A stretch of DNA of 64,000 nucleotides from Pseudomonas baltica (GCF_014235765.1 NZ_JACMYH010000003.1:62001-126000), one strand, 5' to 3'. Positions 43,392-56,372 are shown, counted from the first letter of the stretch. Numbers and translations are program-made. The notes: generated by a model not told the origin, from the sequence alone.

Positions 43392-43796
43392 GTGGTGAGT
43401 CAGGACTACGGTCGGGAAAAGCGTCTGCTGACAGCCCGGCATTTCAAAGCAGTCTTCGACTCGCCGTCTGGCAAGGTACCCGGCAAGAACTTGCTGCTCC
43501 TTGCGCGTGAGAACGGCCTCGAACATCCCCGTCTGGGGCTGGTCATCGGTAAAAAGAGCGTCAAGCTCGCCGTTCAACGCAATCGCTTGAAACGTTTGAT
43601 GCGTGACTCGTTCCGTCTGCACCAGGACATACTGGCTGGCTGGGACATCGTCATCGTCGCGCGCAAAGGTTTGGGCGACGTGGAAAACCCTGAATTGCAT
43701 GAGCATTTTGGCAAGCTCTGGAAGCGCCTTGCACGTAACCGGCCCGCTCCAGTGGTGAAGACCGAACCTGCAGGAGTGGACAGTCAAGATGCGTAA
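43392..43796 (+). CDS. rnpA: Ribonuclease P protein component
   Basis: A 134-residue basic protein subunit of RNase P, which matures tRNA 5' ends together with the catalytic RNA. The RNR motif region is [16 protein letters not shown]. Starts GTG 43392 ([13 protein letters not shown]) or GTG 43395; the first matches homologues. The stop overlaps yidD by 8 bp. The rnpB RNA gene is not in this window. Confidence 0.95.
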   Translation: MVSQDYGREKRLLTARHFKAVFDSPSGKVPGKNLLLLARENGLEHPRLGLVIGKKSVKLAVQRNRLKRLMRDSFRLHQDILAGWDIVIVARKGLGDVENPELHEHFGKLWKRLARNRPAPVVKTEPAGVDSQDA

Positions 43797-44034
43797 ACTG
43801 GCAATCGTTCCGATCCAGTTCTACCGCTACGCCATCAGCCCTCTCATGGCGAACCACTGTCGTTTTTATCCCAGTTGCTCTTGCTACGCGCTCGAAGCCA
43901 TCGAGATCCACGGCCTCTTGCGTGGAAGCTGGCTGACCGTTCGTCGCCTTGGCCGCTGTCACCCATGGAATGCCGGTGGTTTCGACCCGGTTCCAGACGC
44001 CCCATCACCCCGTTCTTCTTCGATAGCCGAGTAA
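43789..44034 (+). CDS. yidD: Membrane protein insertion efficiency factor YidD
   Basis: An 81-residue small protein with the conserved [16 protein letters not shown] block (three Cys) and RLGRCHPW. It assists YidC/Sec-dependent insertion of inner-membrane proteins and is thought to sit on the membrane by an amphipathic helix. It overlaps rnpA by 8 bp, and yidC starts 2 bp after its stop, the classical gene order. Confidence 0.96.
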   Translation: MRKLAIVPIQFYRYAISPLMANHCRFYPSCSCYALEAIEIHGLLRGSWLTVRRLGRCHPWNAGGFDPVPDAPSPRSSSIAE

Positions 44035-44036
44035 TC

Positions 44037-45722
44037 ATGGATATTAAACGCACGATCCTGATCGTCGCCCTGGCAGTCGTGGCCTACGTCATGGTCCTGA
44101 AATGGAACCAGGACTACGGTCAAGCCGCCTTGCCGACTCAGAATATGGCTACCCAGAACCCGACCCCGGCATTGCCGGAAACGGTACCGGGCACCAACAC
44201 TCAAGCCAGTGCCGATGTACCCAGCGCCAATCCTGATGCCAATCTGCCTGTGCCGACCCCTGTCGTGGTCAGCAAGGACCTGATCTGGGTCAAGACCGAC
44301 GTGCTCAACTTCGCTATCGATCCTACCGGTGGTGATATCGTCCAGCTGAACCTGCCCGAGTACCCTCGGCGCCAGGACATGCCGAACATTCCATTCCAGT
44401 TGTTCGACAACGGTGGTGAGCTGACCTACCTGGCCCAGAGCGGCCTGACCGGTGCGAACGGCCCGGATGCGCGTTCCACTGGGCGCCCCGTGTACAGCGC
44501 GACGCAAAAAAGTTATCAACTGGCCGAGGGCCAGAACCAGCTGGTAGTCGACCTGACCTACAGCGACAACGGCGTCAACTACGTCAAGCGCTTCACGGTC
44601 GACCGCGGCGAATACGACCTGAAAGTCGGCTACCTTGTGGATAACCAGAGCGCGCAGAACTGGAGCGGCAACATGTTCGCCCAGCTCAAGCGAGACAACA
44701 GCGCCGATCCATCGTCGACTACGGCCACCGGTACCGCGACCTACCTGGGTGCGGCCCTGTGGACAAGTGGCGAGCCGTACAAGAAAGTGTCGATGAAGGA
44801 CATGGACAAGGCCGGCCTCAAGGAAACCGTGCAAGGTGGTTGGGTAGCCTGGCTGCAGCACTACTTCGTGACGGCCTGGATCCCTGCCCCCGGTGACAGC
44901 AACAACGTCATGACGCGCAAGGACAACCAGGGCAACTACATCATCGGCTACACCGGTCCGACGTTGTCCGCCGCACCAGGTGGCAAAGTCGAAACCACAG
45001 CCACCCTGTATGCCGGTCCCAAGGTACAGGACAAGCTCAAGGAGTTGTCCCCAGGCCTGGAGCTGACCGTCGACTACGGCATCCTGTGGTTCATCGCACA
45101 ACCGATCTTCTGGCTGCTCAAGCACATCCACGCGATCCTGGGTAACTGGGGCTTCTCGATCATCTGCCTGACCATCCTGATCAAGCTGCTGTTCTTCCCC
45201 TTGTCGGCCGCCAGCTACCGGTCGATGGCGCGCATGCGCGCCGTTGCGCCGAAACTGGCATTGCTCAAGGAGCAGCATGGCGACGATCGCCAGAAGATGT
45301 CGCAGGCCATGATGGAGCTGTACAAGAAAGAGAAGATCAATCCGCTGGGTGGCTGCCTGCCGATCCTGGTGCAGATGCCGGTCTTCCTGTCCCTGTACTG
45401 GGTACTGCTGGAAAGCGTCGAGATGCGTCAGGCACCTTGGCTGCTGTGGATAACCGACCTGTCGATCAAGGATCCGTTCTTCATCCTGCCGATCATCATG
45501 GGCGCGACCATGTTCATTCAGCAGCGCTTGAACCCAACGCCTCCGGATCCGATGCAGGCCAAGGTGATGAAGATGATGCCGATCGTGTTCACCTTCTTCT
45601 TCCTCTGGTTCCCGGCCGGCCTGGTACTGTACTGGGTAACCAACAACACCCTGTCGATTGCCCAGCAGTGGTATATCACGCGCGGTATCGAGAAAGCTGC
45701 GGCAAACAAACCTGCCGTTTAA
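44037..45722 (+). CDS. yidC: Membrane protein insertase YidC
   Basis: A 561-residue inner-membrane insertase. The first transmembrane helix (residues 5-22) is followed by a Pro/Ala/Asn-rich linker and the large periplasmic P1 domain. The conserved C-terminal five-helix core contains YRSMARMRAVAPK with the groove Arg, then NPLGGCLPILVQMPVF and NNTLSIAQQWYI. ATG 44037 (MDIKRTILIVA) is the standard start. Two exact DnaA boxes lie in its coding sequence (44636 and 45445). Confidence 0.97.
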   Translation: MDIKRTILIVALAVVAYVMVLKWNQDYGQAALPTQNMATQNPTPALPETVPGTNTQASADVPSANPDANLPVPTPVVVSKDLIWVKTDVLNFAIDPTGGDIVQLNLPEYPRRQDMPNIPFQLFDNGGELTYLAQSGLTGANGPDARSTGRPVYSATQKSYQLAEGQNQLVVDLTYSDNGVNYVKRFTVDRGEYDLKVGYLVDNQSAQNWSGNMFAQLKRDNSADPSSTTATGTATYLGAALWTSGEPYKKVSMKDMDKAGLKETVQGGWVAWLQHYFVTAWIPAPGDSNNVMTRKDNQGNYIIGYTGPTLSAAPGGKVETTATLYAGPKVQDKLKELSPGLELTVDYGILWFIAQPIFWLLKHIHAILGNWGFSIICLTILIKLLFFPLSAASYRSMARMRAVAPKLALLKEQHGDDRQKMSQAMMELYKKEKINPLGGCLPILVQMPVFLSLYWVLLESVEMRQAPWLLWITDLSIKDPFFILPIIMGATMFIQQRLNPTPPDPMQAKVMKMMPIVFTFFFLWFPAGLVLYWVTNNTLSIAQQWYITRGIEKAAANKPAV

Positions 45723-45751
45723 CGGGTTGCTCGACTAACCTGTGCACAAAG

Positions 45752-45773
45752 CGCCCCCTCGTGGGGCGTTTTG
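45752..45773 (+). terminator. Terminator after yidC
   Basis: CGCCCC (45752-45757), loop CTCGT, GGGGCG (45763-45768), then TTTTGC. It lies 30 bp after the yidC stop and ends the rpmH-yidC transcript. Confidence 0.85.
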
Positions 45774-45801
45774 CTATCTGAAATTCGACCGGAGTATCTG
45801 C

Positions 45802-47172
45802 ATGAACGTCGTTCGCGAAACCATCGCTGCCATTGCCACAGCCCAAGGTCGCGGTGGAGTGGGGATCGTGCGTATCTCCGGACCACTGGCCAGCGCGGCT
45901 GCCCAGGCAATCATCGGCCGCGTGCCAACGCCTCGCTACGCTCACTACGGCCCGATGCTCGACGCGCAGTGCCAGGTCATCGACGAGGGCCTGAGCCTGT
46001 ACTTCCCCGGGCCCAATTCGTTCACCGGCGAGGACGTGCTCGAGCTGCAAGGCCACGGTGGGCCTGTGGTGATGGACATGCTGCTGCAGCGCTGTCTGCA
46101 ATTGGGCTGCCGCCTGGCACGTCCGGGCGAATTCAGCGAGCGTGCATTCCTCAACGACAAGCTCGACCTGGCCCAGGCCGAGGCCATTGCCGATCTCATC
46201 GAAGCCAGTTCAGCCCAGGCGGCGCGCAACGCCGTACGTTCGCTGCAAGGAGCTTTTTCCCGCCGTGTGGATAACTTGACCGAGCAGCTCATCGCGTTGC
46301 GTATCTACGTCGAGGCCGCCATCGACTTTCCCGAGGAGGAAATCGATTTCCTGGCCGATGGTCATGTACTGAGCCTGCTCGACAAGGTACGTGGCGAGTT
46401 ATCCACCGTGCTGCGGGAAGCCGGGCAGGGGGCCTTGCTGCGTGATGGCATGAACGTGGTCATCGCCGGTCGACCGAATGCCGGCAAGTCGAGCCTGCTC
46501 AACCTGCTGGCCGGACGCGAAGCCGCGATCGTGACGGAGATTGCCGGCACGACCCGGGACGTGTTGCGCGAACATATCCACATCGATGGCATGCCGTTGC
46601 ACGTGATTGACACCGCGGGGCTACGCACCACGGCCGATGAAGTCGAGCAGATCGGCGTGCAGCGAGCGCTGAAAGCCATTGCCGAAGCCGATCGCATCCT
46701 GCTGGTGGTGGATGCGACGGCCGCCGAAGCGGCCGACCCGTTTGCACTCTGGCCGGAGTTCCTCGAGCTCACGCCCGATATCGGCAAAGTCACGGTGATT
46801 CGCAACAAGGCAGACCTGAGTGGGGAACCCATCGGCCTGCAGCAGGACGGCGACGGACACGTCACGTTGAGCTTGACTGCCAAAGGGGCGGGCCAGGGGC
46901 TGGAGTTGCTGCGCGAACACCTCAAGGCCTGCATGGGGTACGAACAGACCGCAGAAAGCAGCTTCAGCGCACGTCGACGTCACCTCGAAGCCTTGCGCCA
47001 TGCCGGCGACCACCTCGACCATGGACGTGATCAATTGACCCTGGCCGGTGCCGGCGAGCTGCTGGCCGAAGACCTGCGCCTGGCGCAGCAAGCCTTGGGT
47101 GAAATCACCGGAGCATTCAGTTCAGATGATCTGCTGGGACGCATCTTTTCGAGCTTCTGCATCGGCAAGTAG
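45802..47172 (+). CDS. mnmE: tRNA modification GTPase MnmE
   Basis: A 456-residue GTPase that with MnmG installs the 5-carboxymethylaminomethyl group on wobble U34. It has an N-terminal tetrahydrofolate-binding domain, a central helical domain, and the inserted G domain with GRPNAGKSS (G1), DTAGL (G3) and RNKADL (G4). The C-terminal FCIGK carries the catalytic Cys. GGAG lies 8 nt before ATG 45802. Its partner mnmG follows after a 460-bp gap instead of being directly coupled. Confidence 0.97.
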   Translation: MNVVRETIAAIATAQGRGGVGIVRISGPLASAAAQAIIGRVPTPRYAHYGPMLDAQCQVIDEGLSLYFPGPNSFTGEDVLELQGHGGPVVMDMLLQRCLQLGCRLARPGEFSERAFLNDKLDLAQAEAIADLIEASSAQAARNAVRSLQGAFSRRVDNLTEQLIALRIYVEAAIDFPEEEIDFLADGHVLSLLDKVRGELSTVLREAGQGALLRDGMNVVIAGRPNAGKSSLLNLLAGREAAIVTEIAGTTRDVLREHIHIDGMPLHVIDTAGLRTTADEVEQIGVQRALKAIAEADRILLVVDATAAEAADPFALWPEFLELTPDIGKVTVIRNKADLSGEPIGLQQDGDGHVTLSLTAKGAGQGLELLREHLKACMGYEQTAESSFSARRRHLEALRHAGDHLDHGRDQLTLAGAGELLAEDLRLAQQALGEITGAFSSDDLLGRIFSSFCIGK

Positions 47173-47215
47173 GCGTGCAAGCACCGCCACGACCCGCGCG
47201 TGAAACTGATCAACA

Positions 47216-47241
47216 GCCGCCTTTCGAGGCGGCTTTTTTTT
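47216..47241 (+). terminator. Rho-independent terminator after mnmE
   Basis: GCCGCCT (47216-47222), loop TTCG, AGGCGGC (47227-47233), then eight T. A textbook intrinsic terminator 44 bp after mnmE, which shields the following non-coding region from read-through. Confidence 0.95.
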
Positions 47242-47633
47242 ATACACGCTTCAGGAGCCCTGTGGAAAAGCCCGCCTGAGCCAGGTTGATAAGCGTGTCC
47301 GAAAGCTGATGATAAATCCGCCTGTGGGTAAGCAACGTCGTTACCCACAGGTTAATTTCGGTTATACACCGGGCTCATGAACAGGTGAACACAGCCTTTA
47401 ATTTCTCTGTACAGCACGAGTACATAGGGTTTCAGAACCTTATCCACAGATTTGTCGTTGCATAGTAATAAACATAAAAACAAAGCTTTAATAAATCTCT
47501 CTCTTTTAATTTCTATTACTCGGTCTATCCACAGCTGGTTATTTTTTGTGCAGAAGGGTTCTTTAGCCGAGGCAAATTCCCTATACTGCGCCGCTATCCC
47601 AATTACCCACATTGAACAGGCACGAGGTGCGTG
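47242..47633. other. Origin-like non-coding region (mnmE-mnmG gap)
   Basis: A 392-bp gap with no credible gene. DnaA-type boxes: exact TTATCCACA at 47440-47448; one-mismatch boxes at 47271-47279, 47323-47331, 47341-47349, 47525-47533 and 47603-47611. The pair at 47321-47351 forms an 11-bp perfect inverted repeat, CCTGTGGGTAA/TTACCCACAGG, with a 9-nt spacer. An 80% AT tract (47461-47520, counted) contains AAAGCTTT at 47482 and ATTTCTAT at 47509, in the same order and nearly the same spacing as in oriC. A TATACT at 47582-47587 is a candidate -10 for mnmG; its -35 is weak. Confidence 0.75.
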
Positions 47634-49532
47634 GTGGATTTCCCTTCCCGTTTTGAAGTGATCGTCATCGGCGGCGGTCATGCCGGTACCGAGGCAGCAC
47701 TGGCCTCAGCACGCATGGGTGCAAAGACCCTGCTGTTGACGCACAACGTGGAAACCCTCGGTGCCATGAGTTGCAACCCGGCCATCGGCGGCATCGGCAA
47801 GAGCCACCTGGTAAAGGAGATCGATGCGCTCGGCGGTGCCATGGCACTGGCTACCGACAAGGGTGGCATTCAGTTTCGCGTGCTCAACAACCGCAAGGGC
47901 CCAGCGGTACGGGCCACCCGTGCCCAGGCCGACCGGGTCCTGTACAAGGCGGCGATCCGCGAAATCCTGGAGAATCAACCCAACCTGTGGATATTCCAGC
48001 AGCCGGCAGACGACCTGATCGTCGAGCAGGACGAGGTCAAGGGCGTGGTCACCCAGATGGGCCTGCGCTTCATGGCCGATTCCGTGGTGCTCACCACCGG
48101 TACCTTCCTCGGCGGGCTGATCCACATCGGTTTGCAGAATTACTCGGGTGGCCGTGCGGGCGATCCGCCGTCAATCGCCCTGGCCCATCGCCTGCGTGAA
48201 CTGCCCCTGCGAGTAGGCCGGTTGAAGACCGGTACACCGCCGCGCATCGACGGCAAGTCCGTGGACTTTTCGGTGATGACCGAGCAGCCGGGCGATACCC
48301 CGATCCCGGTGATGTCGTTCATGGGATCCAAGGCACTGCATCCGCGCCAGGTCAGTTGCTGGATCACCCATACCAACGCGCGCACCCATGAAATCATCGC
48401 GGCCAACCTCGATCGCTCGCCGATGTATTCGGCAGCCGGTGAAATCGAAGGCGTAGGTCCACGGTACTGCCCGTCGATCGAAGACAAGATTCACCGCTTC
48501 GCCGACAAGCAGAGCCATCAGGTGTTCATCGAGCCGGAGGGGCTGACCACCCACGAGCTGTATCCGAACGGTATTTCCACGTCCCTGCCGTTCGATGTGC
48601 AGTTGCAGATCGTCCGTTCGATCCGTGGCATGGAAAACGCACACATCATGCGTCCCGGCTACGCCATCGAATACGACTACTTCGATCCGCGCGATCTCAA
48701 GTACAGCCTCGAAACCAAGGTGATCGCCGGTCTGTTCTTCGCCGGGCAGATCAACGGCACCACCGGCTACGAAGAGGCCGGCGCGCAGGGGTTGCTGGCC
48801 GGCGCCAACGCGGCGTTGCGTGCACAGGGCAAAGACGCCTGGTGCCCGCGCCGGGACGAAGCCTACATCGGCGTGCTGGTCGATGACCTGATCACCCTGG
48901 GCACCCAGGAACCGTACCGGATGTTCACCTCGCGGGCCGAGTATCGCCTGATCCTGCGCGAGGACAATGCAGACCTGCGCCTGACCGAAAAGGGTCGCGA
49001 GCTGGGCCTGGTCGACGACGCCCGTTGGGCAGCGTTCAGTGCCAAGCGCGAAGCCATCGAAATCGAGGAACAGCGGCTCAAAAGCACCTGGGTCCGACCG
49101 AACACTGCCGTGGGCGATGCGCTTGCCGAGAAATTCGGTACGCCGTTGACCCATGAATACAACCTGCTTAACCTGCTCAGCCGTCCGGAAATCGACTATG
49201 TCGGTCTGGTCGAAGTCACCGGTGGCGGCGCGCAGGATCCACAGGTGGCCGAACAGGTCGAGATCAAGACCAAGTACGCCGGGTACATCGATCGTCAACA
49301 GGACGAGATCGCCCGGCTGCGTGCCAGCGAAGACACTCGTCTGCCTGTGGATATCGACTACGTCGGCATCTCCGGGTTGTCCAAGGAAATCCAGGGCAAG
49401 CTGGGTGCTACTCGTCCTGAAACCCTGGGTCAGGCATCGCGTATACCGGGTGTGACGCCCGCTGCCATTTCGCTGTTGATGATTCATCTGAAAAAACGCG
49501 GCGCAGGCCGTGAGTTGGAGCAAAGCGCTTGA
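47634..49532 (+). CDS. mnmG: tRNA U34 modification enzyme MnmG (GidA)
   Basis: A 632-residue FAD/NADH enzyme, partner of MnmE in wobble uridine modification. The FAD motif [10 protein letters not shown] is at the N-terminus; [22 protein letters not shown] and [12 protein letters not shown] follow, and a C-terminal helical domain binds MnmE. The start is one of two adjacent GTG codons; 47634 has GAGG 6 nt upstream and gives MDFPSRFEV. The stop overlaps the rsmG TTG start. Confidence 0.97.
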   Translation: MDFPSRFEVIVIGGGHAGTEAALASARMGAKTLLLTHNVETLGAMSCNPAIGGIGKSHLVKEIDALGGAMALATDKGGIQFRVLNNRKGPAVRATRAQADRVLYKAAIREILENQPNLWIFQQPADDLIVEQDEVKGVVTQMGLRFMADSVVLTTGTFLGGLIHIGLQNYSGGRAGDPPSIALAHRLRELPLRVGRLKTGTPPRIDGKSVDFSVMTEQPGDTPIPVMSFMGSKALHPRQVSCWITHTNARTHEIIAANLDRSPMYSAAGEIEGVGPRYCPSIEDKIHRFADKQSHQVFIEPEGLTTHELYPNGISTSLPFDVQLQIVRSIRGMENAHIMRPGYAIEYDYFDPRDLKYSLETKVIAGLFFAGQINGTTGYEEAGAQGLLAGANAALRAQGKDAWCPRRDEAYIGVLVDDLITLGTQEPYRMFTSRAEYRLILREDNADLRLTEKGRELGLVDDARWAAFSAKREAIEIEEQRLKSTWVRPNTAVGDALAEKFGTPLTHEYNLLNLLSRPEIDYVGLVEVTGGGAQDPQVAEQVEIKTKYAGYIDRQQDEIARLRASEDTRLPVDIDYVGISGLSKEIQGKLGATRPETLGQASRIPGVTPAAISLLMIHLKKRGAGRELEQSA

Positions 49533-50176
49533 GTTCCATGGTCACCGAACAGCACCGCGAAGAGTTGTCCACAGGCGCCCGGCAATTGGGCGTCGAACTG
49601 TCCGAAGGCCAGCGCGAGCAGCTGTTGGCCTACCTGGCCCTGTTGATCAAATGGAACAAGGCGTACAACCTGACGGCGGTGCGCAATCCCGACGAGATGG
49701 TTTCCCGGCACCTGCTCGACAGCCTGAGCATCCTGCCGCACCTGGCAGCCGCCGACAGCTGGCTGGACGTCGGCAGCGGCGGCGGCATGCCAGGTATCCC
49801 GCTGGCGATCATGTTTCCTGAAAAACGGATCGCCACGCTCGACAGCAATGGCAAGAAAACCCGCTTCCAGACCCAGGTGAAACTGGAGCTGGGATTGGCC
49901 AACCTGCAAGTTATCCACAGCCGCGCCGAAACCTTCGTCCCCGAGCAACCTTTCGCCGGTATCGTTTCCCGCGCGTTCAGCAGCCTGCACGATTTTGCCC
50001 ACTGGACACGCCACCTGGGCAACGTCGACACACGCTGGTTGGCGATGAAAGGGCTGCATCCAGCTGACGAACTGGTAGCATTGCCAGCGGACTTCCACCT
50101 TGATAGCGAACACGCCTTGGCCGTCCCCGGTTGCCAAGGCCAACGCCATCTGCTGATACTGCGCCGCACGGCATGA
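49529..50176 (+). CDS. rsmG: 16S rRNA (guanine(527)-N(7))-methyltransferase RsmG (GidB)
   Basis: A 215-residue SAM-dependent methyltransferase acting on G527 of 16S rRNA; its loss gives low-level streptomycin resistance in many bacteria. The SAM motif is [17 protein letters not shown]. The TTG at 49529 overlaps the mnmG stop and has GGAG about 9 nt upstream; ATG 49538 is an alternative. An exact DnaA box lies at 49911-49919. Confidence 0.95.
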   Translation: MSSMVTEQHREELSTGARQLGVELSEGQREQLLAYLALLIKWNKAYNLTAVRNPDEMVSRHLLDSLSILPHLAAADSWLDVGSGGGMPGIPLAIMFPEKRIATLDSNGKKTRFQTQVKLELGLANLQVIHSRAETFVPEQPFAGIVSRAFSSLHDFAHWTRHLGNVDTRWLAMKGLHPADELVALPADFHLDSEHALAVPGCQGQRHLLILRRTA

Positions 50177-50194
50177 TTGGGAACACGAGCAATA

Positions 50195-50986
50195 ATGGCT
50201 AAGGTATTCGCGATAGCGAACCAGAAAGGTGGTGTGGGCAAGACCACCACCTGCATCAACCTCGCAGCATCGCTGGTCGCGACCAAGCGCCGCGTGCTGC
50301 TGATCGACCTCGATCCGCAGGGCAACGCCACCATGGGTAGCGGAGTGGACAAGCACGCACTTGAAAACTCCATCTACGACGTGCTGATCGGCGAGTGCGA
50401 CCTGGCCCAGGCCATGCACTTCTCCGAGCACGGCGGGTATCAGTTGCTGCCGGCCAACCGCGACCTGACGGCGGCCGAGGTGGTCCTGCTGGAAATGCAG
50501 ATGAAAGAGAGCCGGCTGCGCAGTGCGCTGGCGCCGGTGCGCAACAACTACGACTACATTCTGATCGACTGCCCGCCCTCGCTGTCGATGCTGACCCTCA
50601 ATGCGCTGGTGGCGTCCGATGGTGTGATCATTCCGATGCAGTGCGAGTATTTCGCCCTGGAAGGGCTGAGCGACCTTGTGGACAACATCAAGCGCATCGC
50701 CGAACTGCTGAATCCGGACCTCAAGGTCGAGGGTTTGCTGCGGACCATGTACGACCCTCGCCTGAGCCTGATGAACGATGTGTCGGCGCAGCTCAAGGAG
50801 CACTTCGGCGACCAGCTCTACGATACCGTCATCCCGCGCAACATTCGTCTGGCCGAAGCTCCCAGCTATGGGATGCCGGCGCTCACGTACGACAAATCCT
50901 CACGCGGCGCCCTGGCCTACCTGGCACTGGCTGGCGAGATGGTTCGTCGGCAGCGTCGCCAATCTCGCACCGCTGCAGTCATTTAA
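50195..50986 (+). CDS. parA: Chromosome partitioning ATPase ParA
   Basis: A 263-residue deviant Walker-type ATPase of the ParA/Soj family with KGGVGKTTT (from residue 11), DLDPQGNA and LIDCPPSL. It moves ParB-parS complexes during segregation. ATG 50195 (MAKVFAIANQ) is 18 bp after the rsmG stop, so mnmG-rsmG-parA-parB form an operon. The short N-terminus without a DNA-binding domain is the chromosomal type. Confidence 0.97.
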   Translation: MAKVFAIANQKGGVGKTTTCINLAASLVATKRRVLLIDLDPQGNATMGSGVDKHALENSIYDVLIGECDLAQAMHFSEHGGYQLLPANRDLTAAEVVLLEMQMKESRLRSALAPVRNNYDYILIDCPPSLSMLTLNALVASDGVIIPMQCEYFALEGLSDLVDNIKRIAELLNPDLKVEGLLRTMYDPRLSLMNDVSAQLKEHFGDQLYDTVIPRNIRLAEAPSYGMPALTYDKSSRGALAYLALAGEMVRRQRRQSRTAAVI

Positions 50987-50994
50987 GGAATCCA

Positions 50995-51867
50995 ATGGCC
51001 GTCAAGAAACGTGGTCTCGGGCGTGGGCTGGATGCGCTGCTCAGCGGTTCGACCGTCAGTGCGCTCGAAGAGCAGGCCGTCACGGTCGACCAGAACGAGT
51101 TGCAGCATTTGCCCCTGGACGTCATCCAGCGCGGTAAATACCAGCCACGTCGGGACATGGACCCGCAGGCGCTCGAAGAGTTGGCGCACTCGATCAAGAC
51201 CCAGGGCGTGATGCAACCGATCGTGGTACGGCCGGTGGCCAACTCGCGGTTCGAGATCATCGCCGGGGAACGCCGCTGGCGCGCGGCGCAACAGGCCGGC
51301 CTGGAGACCATTCCGGCCATGGTTCGCGATGTGCCCGACGAAGCCGCGATCGCCATGGCATTGATCGAAAACATCCAGCGCGAAGACCTCAACCCGGTGG
51401 AAGAGGCCATTGCCCTGCAACGCCTGCAGCACGAGTTCCAGTTGACCCAGCAGCAGGTGGCCGATGCGGTGGGCAAGTCGCGGGTCACCGTGGCCAACCT
51501 GCTGCGCCTGATTGCCCTGCCTGAAGTGATCAAGACCATGCTGTCCCACGGCGATCTGGAAATGGGGCATGCGCGCGCGCTGCTCGGTCTGCCGGACGAA
51601 CAGCAGGTCGAAGGGGCGCGACACGTTGTCGCACGCGGTCTGACCGTGCGCCAGACCGAAGCCCTGGTCAGGCAGTGGCTCAGTGGCAAACCCGAGCCCG
51701 TGGAGCCGGCCAAGGCCGACCCGGACATCACCCGGCTGGAACAGCGCCTGGCCGAGCGGCTGGGCTCTGCGGTGCAGATTCGCCACGGACAGAAGGGCAA
51801 GGGCCAGTTAGTGATCCGCTATAACTCGCTGGACGAGTTGCAGGGTGTGCTCGCACACATTCGCTGA
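50995..51867 (+). CDS. parB: Chromosome partitioning protein ParB
   Basis: A 290-residue CTP-dependent DNA clamp that loads at parS. The N-terminal CTPase region has GERRWRAA (91-98) and ENIQREDLNP; the helix-turn-helix (LTQQQVADAVGKSRVTVANLL) reads parS; the C-terminal part dimerises. TAAGGAA precedes ATG 50995, 8 bp after parA. Its targets are the two palindromes inside recF. Confidence 0.97.
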   Translation: MAVKKRGLGRGLDALLSGSTVSALEEQAVTVDQNELQHLPLDVIQRGKYQPRRDMDPQALEELAHSIKTQGVMQPIVVRPVANSRFEIIAGERRWRAAQQAGLETIPAMVRDVPDEAAIAMALIENIQREDLNPVEEAIALQRLQHEFQLTQQQVADAVGKSRVTVANLLRLIALPEVIKTMLSHGDLEMGHARALLGLPDEQQVEGARHVVARGLTVRQTEALVRQWLSGKPEPVEPAKADPDITRLEQRLAERLGSAVQIRHGQKGKGQLVIRYNSLDELQGVLAHIR

Positions 51868-51912
51868 AACAATTCCCTATGTAGCGCGCAGTCGGAAATC
51901 ACTACCCGGCAG

Positions 51913-51941
51913 TTGAATAGGGGCGGAAGCGCCCCTATACT
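51913..51941 (+). promoter_or_regulatory. Candidate atp operon promoter with spacer palindrome
   Basis: TTGAAT (51913-51918), 17-bp spacer, TATACT (51936-51941), 75 bp before atpI. TAGGGGCG (51918-51925), loop GAAG, CGCCCCTA (51930-51937): a perfect 8-bp inverted repeat fills the spacer and touches both hexamers. Confidence 0.65.
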
Positions 51942-52015
51942 CTGCGCGCATTTTGTCGGCACAATTTATGCCAAGTTAAGGCTTATGGCACGTCGACCAT
52001 TGAGGAGTCGCCACG

Positions 52016-53309
<1,294 letters not shown>

Positions 53310-53332
53310 GACCCGCCTGGCGAGTCTGATGC

Positions 53333-53369
53333 CCCTCGCGCCCTGGCGCGAGGGAGGCCCCTCCGGGCC
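53333..53369 (+). other. Double hairpin between atpB and atpE
   Basis: CCCTCGCG (53333-53340) and CGCGAGGG (53347-53354) form one stem; GGCCC (53356-53360) and GGGCC (53365-53369) form a second. No T-run follows, so this is more likely an mRNA processing or stability element ahead of atpE than a terminator. The rest of the 134-bp gap is A-rich and ends in GGGAGGAAAG, a very strong ribosome binding site for atpE. Confidence 0.75.
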
Positions 53370-53404
53370 GAAACACCGGTTTGTAACACCGCTTTAAAAC
53401 CTAA

Positions 53405-53701
<297 letters not shown>

Positions 53702-53758
53702 TCTCTCGAACCTTCGAGTGGATTGGTGTGATGGACAAAGAACGAGCGAGGTGTTGGC

Positions 53759-54229
53759 GTGAACATTAATGCAACCCTGATTGGCCAGACCGTTGCGTTC
53801 TTCATTTTTGTGCTGTTCTGCATGAAGTTCGTGTGGCCTCCGGTCATCGCGGCTTTGCACGAACGTCAGAAGAAGATCGCTGATGGTTTGGACGCTGCCA
53901 GCCGAGCAGCTCGCGACCTGGAGTTGGCCCAAGAGAAAGTGGGTCATCAACTGCGCGAAGCGAAAGCTCAGGCAGCCGAAATCATTGAGCAGGCGAAGAA
54001 ACGCGGCAACCAGATCGTCGAAGAGGCCGTTGAAAAGGCCCGTATCGACGCTGACCGTGTGAAAGTGCAGGCTCAAGCCGAGATCGAGCAGGAACTGAAC
54101 GGCGTCAAAGACGCGCTGCGTGCCCAACTGGGTATGCTGGCCGTGGGCGGTGCCGAGAAGATTCTGGGCGCCACAATCGATCAAAACGCGCACGCGGAGC
54201 TGGTTAACAAACTGGCTGCTGAAATCTAA
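53759..54229 (+). CDS. atpF: ATP synthase F0 subunit b
   Basis: A 156-residue peripheral stalk subunit: a single N-terminal membrane helix ([20 protein letters not shown]) and a long charged coiled coil that dimerises and reaches the F1 head. GTG start at 53759 ([10 protein letters not shown]). atpH follows after 12 bp. Confidence 0.96.
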   Translation: MNINATLIGQTVAFFIFVLFCMKFVWPPVIAALHERQKKIADGLDAASRAARDLELAQEKVGHQLREAKAQAAEIIEQAKKRGNQIVEEAVEKARIDADRVKVQAQAEIEQELNGVKDALRAQLGMLAVGGAEKILGATIDQNAHAELVNKLAAEI

Positions 54230-54241
54230 GCGAGGGCGATC

Positions 54242-54778
54242 ATGGCAGAACTGACCACGTTGGCCCGACCTTACGCTAAGGCGGCCTTCGAGCACGCTCA
54301 GGCCCACCAGCAGCTGGCCAATTGGTCAGCCATGCTCGGCCTGGCTGCAGCGGTGGCGCAAGACGCCACCATGCAGAGCCTGCTCAAGGCCCCGCGACTG
54401 ACGAGCGCAGACAAGGCCGCCACGTTCATTGACGTGTGCGGCGACAAGTTCGATGCCAAGGCACAGAATTTCATCCACGTCGTTGCCGAAAACGACCGTC
54501 TCCTGCTGTTGCCGGAGATCGCCGAGCTGTTCGACCTGTACAAGGCCGAGCAGGAAAAATCGGTCGACGTGGAAGTCACCAGTGCCTTCGCATTGAACCA
54601 AGAACAGCAAGACAAACTCGCCAAGGTTCTCAGTGCACGACTCGACCGGGAAGTGCGCCTGCAAGTTGCGGAGGATGCCAGCCTGATAGGTGGCGTCGTC
54701 ATCCGCGCCGGCGACCTGGTTATCGATGGCTCGATTCGCGGCAAACTCGCGAAACTGGCCGAAGCATTGAAATCTTGA
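54242..54778 (+). CDS. atpH: ATP synthase F1 subunit delta
   Basis: A 178-residue subunit linking the peripheral stalk to the top of the alpha3beta3 head. The family start [19 protein letters not shown] and the C-terminal [20 protein letters not shown] are intact. It lies 12 bp after atpF and 21 bp before atpA. Confidence 0.97.
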   Translation: MAELTTLARPYAKAAFEHAQAHQQLANWSAMLGLAAAVAQDATMQSLLKAPRLTSADKAATFIDVCGDKFDAKAQNFIHVVAENDRLLLLPEIAELFDLYKAEQEKSVDVEVTSAFALNQEQQDKLAKVLSARLDREVRLQVAEDASLIGGVVIRAGDLVIDGSIRGKLAKLAEALKS

Positions 54779-54799
54779 GTTTGAAGGGGCAGCAGAGCA

Positions 54800-56344
<1,545 letters not shown>

Positions 56345-56350
56345 GCCGCA

Positions 56351-56372
56351 GCAGGGGCCGCAAGGCCCCTGC
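56351..56372 (+). other. GNRA-loop hairpin between atpA and atpG
   Basis: GCAGGGGCC (56351-56359), loop GCAA, GGCCCCTGC (56364-56372): a perfect 9-bp stem capped by a GNRA tetraloop, with no T-run. It is probably an mRNA stability or processing element. Confidence 0.8.

Noticed and set aside
46398..46406. TTATCCACC in mnmE as a DnaA box
   Set aside because: The last base differs from the consensus and it is isolated within coding sequence; only exact matches were counted in the density estimate.
47352..47681. A leftward 109-codon frame in the mnmE-mnmG gap
   Set aside because: It overlaps the mnmG start, spans the AT-rich tract and box cluster, and its translation resembles no known protein.
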